A stretch of DNA of 64,000 bases from contig NC_090319.1 in assembly GCF_040869045.1 (NCBI RefSeq), forward strand, positions 360,857,739 to 360,921,738. The letters are read 5' to 3'. The translations under genes and the position numbers were made by a program. Positions 20,508 to 30,972 of this stretch are shown one piece after another (the first letter of the stretch is position 1; each line of letters begins with the position of its first letter). The notes beneath the pieces were generated by a model, which was not told where the DNA came from, ran no database searches, and saw only the letters and a list, made by a program, of their open reading frames with translations. This DNA comes from Eurosta solidaginis (Eukaryota; Arthropoda; Insecta; Diptera; Tephritidae).

Positions 20508-23226
20508 GTTTGCGACATCCGCTCAATGCAGCTCCTGCCTTGGGTGGTGCCACTTTCCTAGATGTTCTGGTCTCCGCGACGGCAACCGCTCGACGGGTTT
20601 CATCGCGCCGTGTTGCCAGGTCGCAAACCCAAATCATCCGGGTACCCCAATGCTTGCCCAAGGGCGCCCAGTCCCAAGGCCACAACAGCAATTGCGTCCT
20701 GGCCTTCCACAACCTAGGCGTAGTCACCCCTCACTTACCCCTAGAGTGGCGGCGTCACCCCTCATGCACTTCAGAGTTCTGCAGTTCAACTGTAATGGAC
20801 TAACTGGGAAGATTACGGAGATAGTCGATTTCATGAAGCGGCACAACATCCGCATTGCTGCGATTCAAGAGACTAAACTCACAGCAAGATCTGCATTGCA
20901 GACCTGCTCTGGTTATAATGTCCACAGGAAAGACCGCGAGAGCGGAAATGGAGGCGGCCTCGCGTTTATCATACACCACTCTGTGCAATATCATATATTT
21001 GATCCTGGCATCGACCGCAGTGACAATGTCTTAGAACGTCAAGGCCTATCTGTCCGGTCAGGCGATGCAAATCTAGAAATCATCAACATCTACATCCCTC
21101 CTGTCACCTGTTGCCCCAGTGGATACCGCCCTAATATCGAGGCCTTACTCACTGGCAATAATCGCATTATCTTAGGCGATTTCAATGCCCATCACGACCT
21201 ATGGCATTCAAGCTTGCGGGCGGACGGTAGGGGTGAGATGTTGGCGGATCAAATAGACGAAACGACGTTCTGCACAATAAACGGAGACGCCCCCACACGT
21301 ATGGTAGGAAGCTGTCATAGCTCGCCAGATATCTCAATCGTAAGCGCAGAACTCGTAAACTGCGTCAACTGGCAGCCGATGGTAACATTGGCATCCGACC
21401 ACCTGCCCATACTTATTTCGTTCGAGCGTACCGCCGACTTCATCGTCACCGAAAAACGCACTTTCATAAACTTCAAAAAAGGAAAGTGGGAAGAATATAA
21501 ATCTGCAACAGACAGCAGCTTTGCTGCCCTCCCTATCCCGACTGATGCCCGCCAAGGAGAGCGTGCCTTCCGTAAGGTCATTGAATCCGCCTCGGCACAT
21601 TTCATTCCCGCCGGGAGAATTCCCGAAATCCGGCCCCACTTCCCGGCGGAGGCCGCGAGCTTAGCGAGGGAACGCGACCTTATAAGACAGCTTGATCCAG
21701 GCGACCCCCAAATAAGGGATATAAACCAACGCATCAGATTGCTTGTGGACATACACAATCGGGCGAAATGGGAAGAGCACCAAAGAGGTTGTAACCTCTC
21801 TACCGGTGTAGGTAAACTTTGGTCCACCGTAAAGTCCCTATCGAATCCGACTAAGCACAAAGACAAAGTTTCCATCGCCTTTGGCGATAAGGTGCTGTCG
21901 GATGCGAAAAAATGCGCGAGCGCTTTCTGCCGACAATATATAATGCATCCTACGGTCGACAAAGATAGACGGAGAGCCAATAGACACGCACATAAACACA
22001 AACTCAGCGCGTCACCAATTACCATCACCGCTAGAGAGGTTGAGGACGCCATTGGTCGCGCTAAACCATCCAAAGCAGTGGGCCCAGACGGCATAGCCAT
22101 GCCGGTGCTTAAAAACCTAGGGAAAGAGGGTTTCAAATATTTAGCGCATGTCTTCAACCTGTCTCTTTCCACCTTTGTCATACCCGAGAAATGGAAAATG
22201 GCCAAGGTGGTCCCGCTACTAAAGCCTGGGAAACCAGCTAACGTAGGTGAGTCATATCGTCCGATATCTCTCCTATCGCCAGTGGCAAAGACGCTTGAAG
22301 CCATTTTGCTCCCTTATTTCCAAGCACATTTGCAGCTATCCCCTCATCAGCATGGCTTCAGAAAACTCCATAGCACTACCTCCGCGCTAAATGTCATTAG
22401 CACCCAGATAAATTGCGGTTTGAATCAATATCCCCACCATAGAACAGTACTCGTAGCGTTAGACCTATCAAAAGCTTTTGATACGGTCAACCATGGCTCG
22501 TTACTGCAAGACCTGGAAGGGTCCACCCATCCCCCATGTCTTAAAAGGTGGACCGCAAATTATCTGGGTGGTCGGCAGGCATCGGTGCAATTCAGAAACG
22601 AAACATCAAAACAAAGGAGAATTAAACAAGGGGTGCCACAGGGTGGTGTCCTATCCCCGCTTTTGTTTAATTTCTACATATCTAAGCTACCTTCACCACC
22701 GGAAGGAGTCACAATAGTTTCCTACGCCGATGACTGCACAATAATGGCCACAGGCCCAGGCCCAAAGATCGATGAGCTATGCAATAAAATAAACGGCTAT
22801 CTCCCTGATCTCTCCAGTTTTTTCGCCTCGCGAAACCTGGCATTGTCCCCGACTAAATCTTCCGCGACCTTGTTTACAACATGGACGCCCCAAATGTCGA
22901 CCATATTGAACATCCACGTCGATGGCAATACGCTACCGACTGTCCTACACCCCAAAATCTTGGGTGTGACGTTTGATCAGGATCTACATTTTGGTGCGCA
23001 CGCAACCGCAATTGTTCCAAGAATTCAGAGCCGTAATAAAATCCTCAAATCCCTTGCTGGCAGTACCTGGGGAAAAGATAAAGAAACGCTCTTGACCACA
23101 TACAAAGCAATTAGCCAGCCGATTACGTGCTACGCGTCATTGGAAGAAACTACAGGCCTGCCAAAATACTGCTCTCAGAATCGCCACGGGCTGTCTTCTT
23201 ATGTCCCCAGAACACCATCTGCATAA
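20371..23226 (+). CDS. LINE polyprotein: PHD-like finger 2, AP endonuclease and reverse transcriptase (unit 1)
   Basis: This 951-codon frame lies +1 relative to the N-terminal frame and overlaps it by 137 bases across the poly-C tract. The ATG at 20371 is simply the first one in frame; a poly-C of suitable length would fuse both parts. Near residue 38 begins a second finger (CTVC...CSSC...H...APCC). The endonuclease starts near 132 with FNCNGL, then QETK, GDFNAHHDLW, SPDIS and SDHLPI. The reverse transcriptase has SYRPISLLSP, LDLSKAFDTVNH, GVPQGGVLSPLLFN, SYADDCTI (active-site YADD at 22723-22734) and LGVTFD. It runs out of frame after CYAS (about 23139), where related copies continue, so the C-terminal tail is in other frames. 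Confidence 0.85.
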   Translation: MLSISPCPRLLLPPPPLFSGSNRAGQGNRLLVRASVCTVCQHRIYRFATSAQCSSCLGWCHFPRCSGLRDGNRSTGFIAPCCQVANPNHPGTPMLAQGRPVPRPQQQLRPGLPQPRRSHPSLTPRVAASPLMHFRVLQFNCNGLTGKITEIVDFMKRHNIRIAAIQETKLTARSALQTCSGYNVHRKDRESGNGGGLAFIIHHSVQYHIFDPGIDRSDNVLERQGLSVRSGDANLEIINIYIPPVTCCPSGYRPNIEALLTGNNRIILGDFNAHHDLWHSSLRADGRGEMLADQIDETTFCTINGDAPTRMVGSCHSSPDISIVSAELVNCVNWQPMVTLASDHLPILISFERTADFIVTEKRTFINFKKGKWEEYKSATDSSFAALPIPTDARQGERAFRKVIESASAHFIPAGRIPEIRPHFPAEAASLARERDLIRQLDPGDPQIRDINQRIRLLVDIHNRAKWEEHQRGCNLSTGVGKLWSTVKSLSNPTKHKDKVSIAFGDKVLSDAKKCASAFCRQYIMHPTVDKDRRRANRHAHKHKLSASPITITAREVEDAIGRAKPSKAVGPDGIAMPVLKNLGKEGFKYLAHVFNLSLSTFVIPEKWKMAKVVPLLKPGKPANVGESYRPISLLSPVAKTLEAILLPYFQAHLQLSPHQHGFRKLHSTTSALNVISTQINCGLNQYPHHRTVLVALDLSKAFDTVNHGSLLQDLEGSTHPPCLKRWTANYLGGRQASVQFRNETSKQRRIKQGVPQGGVLSPLLFNFYISKLPSPPEGVTIVSYADDCTIMATGPGPKIDELCNKINGYLPDLSSFFASRNLALSPTKSSATLFTTWTPQMSTILNIHVDGNTLPTVLHPKILGVTFDQDLHFGAHATAIVPRIQSRNKILKSLAGSTWGKDKETLLTTYKAISQPITCYASLEETTGLPKYCSQNRHGLSSYVPRTPSA
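20406..20419 (+). repeat. Poly-C tract, 14 C (unit 1)
   Basis: The tract sits between the two zinc fingers. Frames fuse only if the count is 1 mod 3; here it is 14. Copies have 11 (27585-27595) and 18 (35075-35092). Confidence 0.9.
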
Positions 23227-23796
23227 TGAGGCGAGAATACTCCCCATCAGGGAGAGAAATGAGATGTTGACCAAACAGTTTCTGTTGAATACCCAGAAAC
23301 CTGGGCATCCCAACAGACATCTGATTGACGAACCAGCACTGCCTAGGGGCCTAAGGAGTCATCTCCGTAAGCATTTTGAGGAAATACGGCACCTGAGAAC
23401 CCAGCCGTATGAAGCGGAAAAACACAAGCAGGTCCTTGGTGAACTCCATAGACAGGCGTCGGATCTTTATGTCGGGAATTGCCCGGTGAATCCAGTACTT
23501 GAAGAAAAATATCCAGAACTCGCAGAAAAGGAACGCATACTCCCAGGGAAACGCGTGTCACTCTTGCTCAACTTCGTTCTGGATACTGTAACAGGTTAAA
23601 CTCTTACCTATCCAGAATCAACCCCGACATACAAAATGTATGCCCTGCTTGCAACGTGTCCCCACATGACACCAACCATCTCTTTAATTGTAATGTGGAA
23701 CCAACGCCTCTAACACCCCTTTCCTTATGGTCCACCCCTGTTGAAACGGCAAGTTTCCTTGGACTCCCGTTAGAGGATATTGATGACAATTTGTGA
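23140..23796 (+). pseudogene. LINE C-terminal tail with zinc knuckle, frame-shifted (unit 1)
   Basis: After CYAS the coding sense resumes one frame off at WKKLQACQN, continues through LLMSPEHHLHNEARI to about 23550, then shifts once more to TLAQLRSGYC and the knuckle CPAC-x8-H-x3-C, ending with ...DIDDNL and TGA at 23794-23796. About ten residues present in a relative (48420-48500) are missing at the first break, so a small deletion caused it. The same breaks are in all three copies. The tail is followed by ~50 bases of 3' UTR and (CAA)n. Confidence 0.75.
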
Positions 23797-24144
23797 TCGG
23801 TCGCGGCTATTAAGTGGGGCGAGCATTGCTACAACAACAACAACAACATCATCTCTAAGCCGATACTGAGCAGTGACTTGTATGGACATAACCAAATTAA
23901 TCATTATGCCTACACATATGTCCATACAAGCAGCGGTGAGCAACGCACAAACACATGCATATATATGAGATACTCCTAAAAGTATACATTCAATTGTGTC
24001 ATACATATACACGCGCATGGGGTATGAGAGAAGCTATAAAATCGTACATCTGTAGTTATAGCTGAGAAATTTCTATCTGATAACTAACTAGTAAATTCTG
24101 GAAATAGAAGCGCCTAGAAATATGTCAGCGAGGAAACCGGACAG

Positions 24145-24151
24145 TATAAAA
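24145..24151 (+). promoter_or_regulatory. LTR TATA box
   Basis: TATAAAA inside the solo LTR, ~88 bases before AATAAA. Counterparts at 31321-31327 and 38817-38823. Confidence 0.5.
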
Positions 24152-24232
24152 GCGGCAACAGTTGAGGCACGACAAGTCAGTTTGATTTAAGGACGCTATC
24201 TGTGGAGCAATAGAAGTGTTATTTAGTAGTCC

Positions 24233-24238
24233 AATAAA
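24233..24238 (+). terminator. LTR polyadenylation signal
   Basis: AATAAA followed by GAGCATTTTGC and a T-rich stretch inside the LTR, downstream of the TATA box as in an R region. Counterparts at 31409-31414 and 38905-38910. Confidence 0.5.
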
Positions 24239-24486
24239 GAGCATTTTGCATTATCGAATATTGGAGTTATTTAATCAACAGTTTAGTGATTCGAACGTTA
24301 GCAGAAGGTTGCAAATAAGCGGAATTGCACAAAATTCATTACAATATATTTACAAGTTTGAAAAGTTTCTGGCGCTCTGACAACTTTAACAATTTCCCAT
24401 AAGAAATACTTTTTATAGCGTTCTACTTTTCTGTTGTAGCAACCCTTCTCGCTTTCACTCTGTCCTCAGCCTAAGCGGACGATATG

Positions 24487-24611
24487 GTAAGGCGCGATAA
24501 CCTCCTCAGAGATTTTATGCTGAGCTTCTCTTCCAATTGGCTTCGCGCTCCTTTTAATTTTTCCTACAAATTGGCGGGATGGACGCTACCAATACACCAC
24601 GGCGGCCGCCA
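24487..24611 (-). mobile_element. Internally deleted tRNA-derived SINE (unit 1)
   Basis: The left part (GTAAGGCGCGATAACCTCC to ACAAATTGGCGGGA) matches the tail half of the SINE at 60401-60752. It jumps directly to the head piece (ACGCTACCA..ACACCACGGCGGCCGCC) and lacks the ~230 bp between, including the B box. Copies: 31663-31787 and 39159-39283. Confidence 0.7.
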
Positions 24612-24629
24612 ATTATTCGCTATAAGAAG

Positions 24630-24886
24630 ATATATCGCTCATTTGCTGCAAAGTCGTCATAACTCAAAAAACATGACTTTTGAGTTAATAACATATAAAC
24701 GTCCCAATATAATGATCTATGTTGTATAAAAAAATCTTCGTGATCAGTTAAAAATTTAGCACGTGTTATAAAAATGAAAATATGCCTTTATATGCGCAAC
24801 ATATGGCAGTTAAAATCTTTGAATGGCTCTCCTGGAAAATTGTGTTTTTTGAATTATGACGACGTTGCAGCAAGTGAGCGATATGT
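24630..24886. repeat. Short inverted repeat, MITE-like (unit 1)
   Basis: ATATCGCTCATTTGCTGCAA followed by GTCGTCATAACTCAAAAAAC (24630-24672) is mirrored at 24840-24886 with about 85% identity. The centre is AT-rich. The opposed short frames here merely reflect the symmetry. Copies: 31805-32061 and 39301-39557. Confidence 0.65.
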
Positions 24887-25136
24887 ACAAATTTCGAAAT
24901 TTTACCCAGTTGCTGGAATTTTTTACGGAGTTTACCAATTTTAACCACTTTATAAAACTTTCTTTAGTCCCTCCATATTCTTTTCTAGTCCGGCTTTGAC
25001 TACTCATTTATCACATACTTAGTAACATGCATTCAATTGCACTAAATAAAACAGCAAAAAGATAACAACGACAACAGTAAACCCAGAGGAAGTGACAGCG
25101 AGTCAACATGCGTTGGCAACACTTTGGTGTCCGATA

Positions 25137-26288
25137 TGACGTTAACCTAGCAGACCCACACCTTTTTGCGAATATCTCGAAAACGAAATGAAAACCTAAA
25201 TTATCTTTTGTGGCCCTAAAAAGCACCTAAATAGCTCCTAATTTTGATATATTTTTTATTTAAAATAAAATGAAATTTAAGTTGTGGGTCTGCTAGCTTG
25301 ACGTTAACCTAGCAGACCCACACTTTTTTGCGAATATCTCGAAAACCAAATGAGCACCTAAATTATCTTTTGTTGCCTTAAATAGCACCTAAAATGCACT
25401 TAATTCTCAAACAACTTAAACTTATTTTTGAGCACTTGGGTCGCCAGCTTTACGCACGTCCAAATTTATGCAGATCTAAAAAAGTGAGTGGGTGGTTCGC
25501 GTACTTTTTTCCATAAGGTGAATTTTTATCTTTTTTCAATTCCATTTCTGTAAGGAAAGATTTTATTTTAGATCAATAATGGCAATGTGGTCTAGAAGTC
25601 GTCCTCTAAACGAAATCGAGGTGGAACTTTTTTAAAAGAGCGCTTAGAGTCTACGCATATTAGACAAAGCCTGCGTATTCAAATACAGTAAATATTATCA
25701 GTGCAGGACATTTGCGCAACTCGTAACACAAAACTTTCAAAACCTGTCAGATGCGAGTTTTGTGACAGAAAAAAGACCGGAAGACGTCCAAGGCATGTGC
25801 TAGCTGCCACTTACTTATGTGTGAGGAACATAGAGCTATGATTTGCTACCAATGCGCGGAAGAAGATTGAATTAATTTTATTACCTCAAATTGTCTTACT
25901 TGTTAGAGTGTTTAGCTAAGCTAAGCAATCTTACTAATTTTTATGAATTCGCTATTCTTTCGTATATTTACTTATTTATTTCTAAATTACATAGTTTTTT
26001 TTAGTCCAAGATAGTTTCCTGATATTGTTTTTTTTTCTTTAGAACGCAAACCCTATTTCTGATAGAAATTTTCTTTATGTCAATAAAAACCAAGTATGTT
26101 ATTATATTATTTGATGTCCTTGAATTAATTAAATTAAAAAATTCATTTTAAATTTATTTTATTTAAATACTTACAAAAAAAAGGGAAATAAAAAATTTAA
26201 CTCTGTTTGTGGAAACATGTTAATGAATAGGCGTGAAACTTACCCCAGTATGTCGTTTACGTAAAAAAAAAAGTGTGTATATTGAAGG
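25137..26288. mobile_element. Copied right half of Foldback-like 2 and piggyBac-like elements (unit 2)
   Basis: It begins within a Foldback monomer (TGACGTTAACC) and contains two monomer remnants, the Foldback terminus and TSD (near 25459-25468), the transposase relic at 25716-25870 and the piggyBac right terminus, followed by TTAA at 26289-26292. There is no left half, because it arose by segmental duplication. Confidence 0.85.
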
Positions 26289-27017
26289 TTAACGGAGTAT
26301 TACGATTTTTTTGGCGGCATATTATCGACCGACGACTCACCGGTTTGTTATGAAACTACAATATAAAACCGATGGACACACGTGTAACCTTTCGATAACA
26401 AGCCGACAAGAAACCAATAAGAAGACGATGAGAAGCTGACAACAACTCGAAAACTTGACGGTATTTCGCTTTCAATAATGATAATTTCCTCGACGTAGAG
26501 TGCTTGCTATAAGTTATGCATTCGGTTAGTTCACTTGTACACATTTGTTTGACATAGTAGTCCCTTACAAGAGAATCATATTCAACTGTCAGTCACACTT
26601 TGTTAAATGCCCTTTGGGCTCAATATAGTCACAAAAATTTGTTAGATGGATATTAATTGTGTAACCAGTTAAGTGTAAAGATAATTTGTTCAGTAGCTGA
26701 GACTTAGAGTTCATCTCACAAGTTGGCGTTTTCTCTTAGATAGCTCAAGGACGAAAAGGACGAATGGACATTTAAAGTTGTGGAGTTGCAGCTACGGCTT
26801 GACAGAGAGACGACAGTTCAGGTTATTTTGTATAGCTTGATTTCGAAATCTTTTGTTAAATTGACTAGTGGTTTTTAAGTGTACGCTAAGTTATGTACTG
26901 CACTTATGGGTAGGAGGGGAACCATAAACCAAATATATAAATGTTCATATTGTGACGAATATTAGCAACACTAAGGGGTACTATCATCTCTAAGCGCTTC
27001 CCAAGGCAGTGGGTTCT

Positions 27018-27683
27018 ATGTACCGGAGCGACTCGGGATTTTTCCCGACCAAGGACTGTCATTTCAGTGTGACCCCATTTAATTTGTTTCGTCCCTCCCA
27101 CAAATTGTCATCCTCTCAGCAGCTCCTTGCAGCAGGACTGCTACATATTCTCTTACTCCGGGAAGGTATCGAACCCAATCCGGGTCCGTCTCCTGACCCC
27201 GGTCATGAGAAATGGTTTTGCTGCATCTGCCAGAAAAGAATCTTTTTAGGACGGTCATACTCTGTTCAGTGTGTCTCGTGCAAGGGATGGTTGCATCGGA
27301 CAGGTTGTTCTGGGCTTGATCCCAAAACCCGACGTCCACGTAACTTTTATAAATCTTTTGTGGCTCCTTGCTGCTCACGCCCAAGGGCGTCCCGTAGTCT
27401 ACGCCTAAGCGTATCCCCACTACCTTCCAGCAGCTTCGCTGCTCAGCAAGCCACAACAAGTACCCGCTGCTGCTCGCGCCCCACGGCGCCAACAACTCAA
27501 ACAGCTGATACCACTCATAACTACTACCTTCGTAGTAGAGCTGGTAGCAATGCTGAGCATCAGCCCCTGCCCCCGTCTTCTTCTCCCCCCCCCCCTCTTT
27601 TCTGGCAGCAATCGTGCAGGTCAGGGAAACAGACTCTTAGTCCGTGCCTCCGTTTGCACCGTCTGCCAGCACAGAATATATAG
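27018..27683 (+). CDS. LINE N-terminal protein (unit 2)
   Basis: It has the same layout as in unit 1: Leu-rich run, GIEPNPGP, then the PHD-like finger. One proline is lost from the poly-C-encoded run. It stops 88 bases after the tract in the same frame as unit 1, because 14 and 11 C differ by a full codon. The ATG at 27018 is the first inside the element. Confidence 0.7.
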   Translation: MYRSDSGFFPTKDCHFSVTPFNLFRPSHKLSSSQQLLAAGLLHILLLREGIEPNPGPSPDPGHEKWFCCICQKRIFLGRSYSVQCVSCKGWLHRTGCSGLDPKTRRPRNFYKSFVAPCCSRPRASRSLRLSVSPLPSSSFAAQQATTSTRCCSRPTAPTTQTADTTHNYYLRSRAGSNAEHQPLPPSSSPPPPLFWQQSCRSGKQTLSPCLRLHRLPAQNI

Positions 27684-30402
27684 GTTTGCGACATCCGCTC
27701 AATGCAGCTCCTGCCTTGGGTGGTGCCACTTTCCTAGATGTTCTGGTCTCCGCGACGGCAACCGCTCGACGGGTTTCATCGCGCCGTGTTGCCAGGTCGC
27801 AAACCCAAATCATCCGGGTACCCCAATGCTTGCCCAAGGGCGCCCAGTCCCAAGGCCTCAACAGCAATTGCGTCCTGGCCTTCCACAACCTAGGCGTAGT
27901 CACCCCTCACTTACCCCTAGAGTGGCGGCGTCACCCCTCATGCACTTCAGAGTTCTGCAGTTCAACTGTAATGGACTAACTGGGAAGATTACGGAGATAG
28001 TCGATTTCATGAAGCGGCACAACATCCGCATTGCTGCGATTCAAGAGACTAAACTCACAGCAAGATCTGCATTGCAGACCTGCTCTGGTTATAATGTCCA
28101 CAGGAAAGACCGCGAGAGCGGAAATGGAGGCGGCCTCGCGTTTATCATACACCACTCTGTGCAATATCATATATTTGATTATGGCATCGACCGCAGTGAC
28201 AATGTCTTAGAACGTCAAGGCCTATCTGTCCGGTCAGGCGATGCAAATCTAGAAATCATCAACATCTACATCCCTCCTGTCACCTGTTGCCCCAGTGGAT
28301 ACCGCCCTAATATCGAGGTCTTACTCACTGGCAATAATCCCATTATCTTAGGCGATTTCAATGCCCATCACGACCTATGGCATTCAAGCTTGCGGGCGGA
28401 CGGTAGGGGTGAGATGTTGGCGGATCAAATAGACGAAACGACGTTCTGCACAATAAACGGAGACGCCCCCACACGTATGGTAGGAAGCTGTCATAGCTCG
28501 CCAGATATCTCAATCGTAAGCGCAGAACTCGTAAACTGCGTCAACTGGCAGCCGATGGTAACATTGGCATCCGACCACCTGCCCATACTTATTTCGTTCG
28601 AGCGTACCGCCGACTTCATCGTCACCGAAAAACGCACTTTCATAAACTTCAAAAAAGGAAAGTGGGAAGAATATAAATCTGCAACAGACAGCAGCTTTGC
28701 TGCCCTCCCTATCCCGACTGATGCCCGCCAAGGAGAGCGTGCCTTCCGTAAGGTCATTGAATCCGCCTCGGCACATTTCATTCCCGCCGGGAGAATTCCC
28801 GAAATCCGGCCCCACTTCCCGGCGGAGGCCGCGAGCTTAGCGAGGGAACGCGACCTTATAAGACAGCTTGATCCAGGCGACCCCCAAATAAGGGATATAA
28901 ACCAACGCATCAGATTGCTTGTGGACATACACAATCGGGCGAAATGGGAAGAGCACCAAAGAGGTTGTAACCTCTCTACCGGTGTAGGTAAACTTTGGTC
29001 CACCGTAAAGTCCCTATCGAATCCGACTAAGCACAAAGACAAAGTTTCCATCGCCTTTGGCGATAAGGTGCTGTCGGATGCGAAAAAATGCGCGAGCGCT
29101 TTCTGCCGACAATATATAATGCATCCTACGGTCGACAAAGATAGACGGAGAGCCAATAGACACGCACATAAACACAAACTCAGCGCGTCACCAATTACCA
29201 TCACCGCTAGAGAGGTTGAGGACGCCATTGGTCGCGCTAAACCATCCAAAGCAGTGGGCCCAGACGGCATAGCCATGCCGGTGCTTAAAAACCTAGGGAA
29301 AGAGGGTTTCAAATATTTAGCGCATGTCTTCAACCTGTCTCTTTCCACCTTTGTCATACCCGAGAAATGGAAAATGGCCAAGGTGGTCCCGCTACTAAAG
29401 CCTGGGAAACCAGCTAACGTAGGTGAGTCATATCGTCCGATATCTCTCCTATCGCCAGTGGCAAAGACGTTTGAAGCCATTTTGCTCCCTTATTTCCAAG
29501 CACATTTGCAGCTATCCCCTCATCAGCATGGCTTCAGAAAACTCCATAGCACTACCTCCGCGCTAAATGTCATTAGCACCCAGATAAATTGCGGTTTGAA
29601 TCAATATCCCCACCATAGAACAGTACTCGTAGCGTTAGACCTATCAAAAGCTTTTGATACGGTCAACCATGGCTCGTTACTGCAAGACCTGGAAGGGTCC
29701 ACCCATCCCCCATGTCTTAAAAGGTGGACCGCAAATTATCTGGGTGGTCGGCAGGCATCGGTGCAATTCAGAAACGAAACATCAAAACAAAGGAGAATTA
29801 AACAAGGGGTGCCACAGGGTGGTGTCCTATCCCCGCTTTTGTTTAATTTCTACATATCTAAGCTACCTTCACCACCGGAAGGAGTCACAATAGTTTCCTA
29901 CGCCGATGACTGCACAATAATGGCCACAGGCCCAGGCCCAAAGATCGATGAGCTATGCAATAAAATAAACGGCTATCTCCCTGATCTCTCCAGTTTTTTC
30001 GCCTCGCGAAACCTGGCATTGTCCCCGACTAAATCTTCCGCGACCTTGTTTACAACATGGACGCCCCAAATGTCGACCATATTGAACATCCACGTCGATG
30101 GCAATACGCTACCGACTGTCCTACACCCCAAAATCTTGGGTGTGACGTTTGATCAGGATCTACATTTTGGTGCGCACGCAACCGCAATTGTTCCAAGAAT
30201 TCAGAGCCGTAATAAAATCCTCAAATCCCTTGCTGGCAGTACCTGGGGAAAAGATAAAGAAACGCTCTTGACCACATACAAAGCAATTAGCCAGCCGATT
30301 ACGTGCTACGCGTCATTGGAAGAAACTACAGGCCTGCCAAAATACTGCTCTCAGAATCGCCACGGGCTGTCTTCTTATGTCCCCAGAACACCATCTGCAT
30401 AA
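27550..30402 (+). CDS. LINE polyprotein: finger 2, endonuclease and reverse transcriptase (unit 2)
   Basis: This is a 950-codon frame with all endonuclease and YADD motifs of unit 1. Differences are a few residues, such as DY for DP before GIDRS, V for A in IEVLLTG, P for R in GNNPIILGD (next to the catalytic GDFN block) and F for L in AKTFEAI. It ends at the same post-CYAS break. Confidence 0.85.
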   Translation: MLSISPCPRLLLPPPLFSGSNRAGQGNRLLVRASVCTVCQHRIYRFATSAQCSSCLGWCHFPRCSGLRDGNRSTGFIAPCCQVANPNHPGTPMLAQGRPVPRPQQQLRPGLPQPRRSHPSLTPRVAASPLMHFRVLQFNCNGLTGKITEIVDFMKRHNIRIAAIQETKLTARSALQTCSGYNVHRKDRESGNGGGLAFIIHHSVQYHIFDYGIDRSDNVLERQGLSVRSGDANLEIINIYIPPVTCCPSGYRPNIEVLLTGNNPIILGDFNAHHDLWHSSLRADGRGEMLADQIDETTFCTINGDAPTRMVGSCHSSPDISIVSAELVNCVNWQPMVTLASDHLPILISFERTADFIVTEKRTFINFKKGKWEEYKSATDSSFAALPIPTDARQGERAFRKVIESASAHFIPAGRIPEIRPHFPAEAASLARERDLIRQLDPGDPQIRDINQRIRLLVDIHNRAKWEEHQRGCNLSTGVGKLWSTVKSLSNPTKHKDKVSIAFGDKVLSDAKKCASAFCRQYIMHPTVDKDRRRANRHAHKHKLSASPITITAREVEDAIGRAKPSKAVGPDGIAMPVLKNLGKEGFKYLAHVFNLSLSTFVIPEKWKMAKVVPLLKPGKPANVGESYRPISLLSPVAKTFEAILLPYFQAHLQLSPHQHGFRKLHSTTSALNVISTQINCGLNQYPHHRTVLVALDLSKAFDTVNHGSLLQDLEGSTHPPCLKRWTANYLGGRQASVQFRNETSKQRRIKQGVPQGGVLSPLLFNFYISKLPSPPEGVTIVSYADDCTIMATGPGPKIDELCNKINGYLPDLSSFFASRNLALSPTKSSATLFTTWTPQMSTILNIHVDGNTLPTVLHPKILGVTFDQDLHFGAHATAIVPRIQSRNKILKSLAGSTWGKDKETLLTTYKAISQPITCYASLEETTGLPKYCSQNRHGLSSYVPRTPSA

Positions 30403-30972
30403 TGAGGCGAGAATACTCCCCATCAGGGAGAGAAATGAGATGCTGACCAAACAGTTTCTGTTGAATACCCAGAAACCTGGGCATCCCAACAGACATCTGA
30501 TTGACGGACCAGCACTGCCTAGGGGCCTAAGGAGTCATCTCCGTAAGCATTTTGAGGAAATACGGCACCTGAGAACCCAGCCGTATGAAGCGGAAAAACA
30601 CAAGCAGGTCCTTGGTGAACTCCATAGACAGGCGTCGGATCTTTATGTCGGGAATTGCCCGGTGAATCCAGTACTTGAAGAAAAATATCCAGAACTCGCA
30701 GAAAAGGAACGCATACTCCCAGGGAAACGCGTGTCACTCTTGCTCAACTTCGTTCTGGATACTGTAACAGGTTAAACTCTTACCTATCCAGAATCAACCC
30801 CGACATACAAAATGTATGCCCTGCTTGCAACGTGTCCCCACATGACACCAACCATCTCTTTAATTGTAATGTGGAACCAACGCCTCTAACACCCCTTTCC
30901 TTATGGTCCACCCCTGTTGAAACGGCAAGTTTCCTTGGACTCCCGTTAGAGGATATTGATGACAATTTGTGA
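30316..30972 (+). pseudogene. LINE C-terminal tail, frame-shifted (unit 2)
   Basis: Same two frame breaks as unit 1. The zinc knuckle remains and TGA is at 30970-30972. One residue differs (LIDG for LIDE). Confidence 0.75.

Larger units (their letters stand above)
19817..23847 (+). mobile_element. APE-type LINE, full length but defective (unit 1)
   Basis: It is 4,031 bp, starting GCTTCCCAAGGCAGT and ending GCATTGCTACAACAACAACAA. The direct repeats are ATCATCTC(A/T)AAGC, 13 bp (19804-19816, 23848-23860), inside the LTR. Coding order is 2A-like motif, PHD-like finger 1, poly-C tract, PHD-like finger 2, AP endonuclease, reverse transcriptase and a CCHC knuckle without RNase H. This fits the Jockey/CR1/Ingi-Vingi side of the APE LINEs; the clade is not resolved. 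Frame breaks at the poly-C, near 23140 and near 23550 disable it. Confidence 0.9.
19772..24343 (+). mobile_element. Solo LTR split by a LINE (unit 1)
   Basis: The LTR starts TGTGACGAATATTAGC and ends ATTCATTACA (TG...CA). It is flanked by ATAT (19768-19771, 24344-24347), a 4-bp duplication as made by Ty3/Gypsy integrases. Without the LINE and one copy of its TSD the LTR is about 528 bp. It contains a TATA box and a polyadenylation signal in the right order. There are no internal retroviral-type genes and no second LTR, so it is a recombined solo LTR. Copies: 26951-31519 and 34441-39015. Confidence 0.75.

Noticed and set aside
21315..22304. 329-codon minus-strand frame across the LINE (and equivalents at 28491-29480 and 35988-37001)
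   Set aside because: It is antisense to the endonuclease and RT and has no domain. Its openness follows from the codon composition of the sense strand.
24484..24729. 81-codon frame repeated in each segmental unit
   Set aside because: It spans a deleted SINE and the arm of an inverted repeat and has no protein features.
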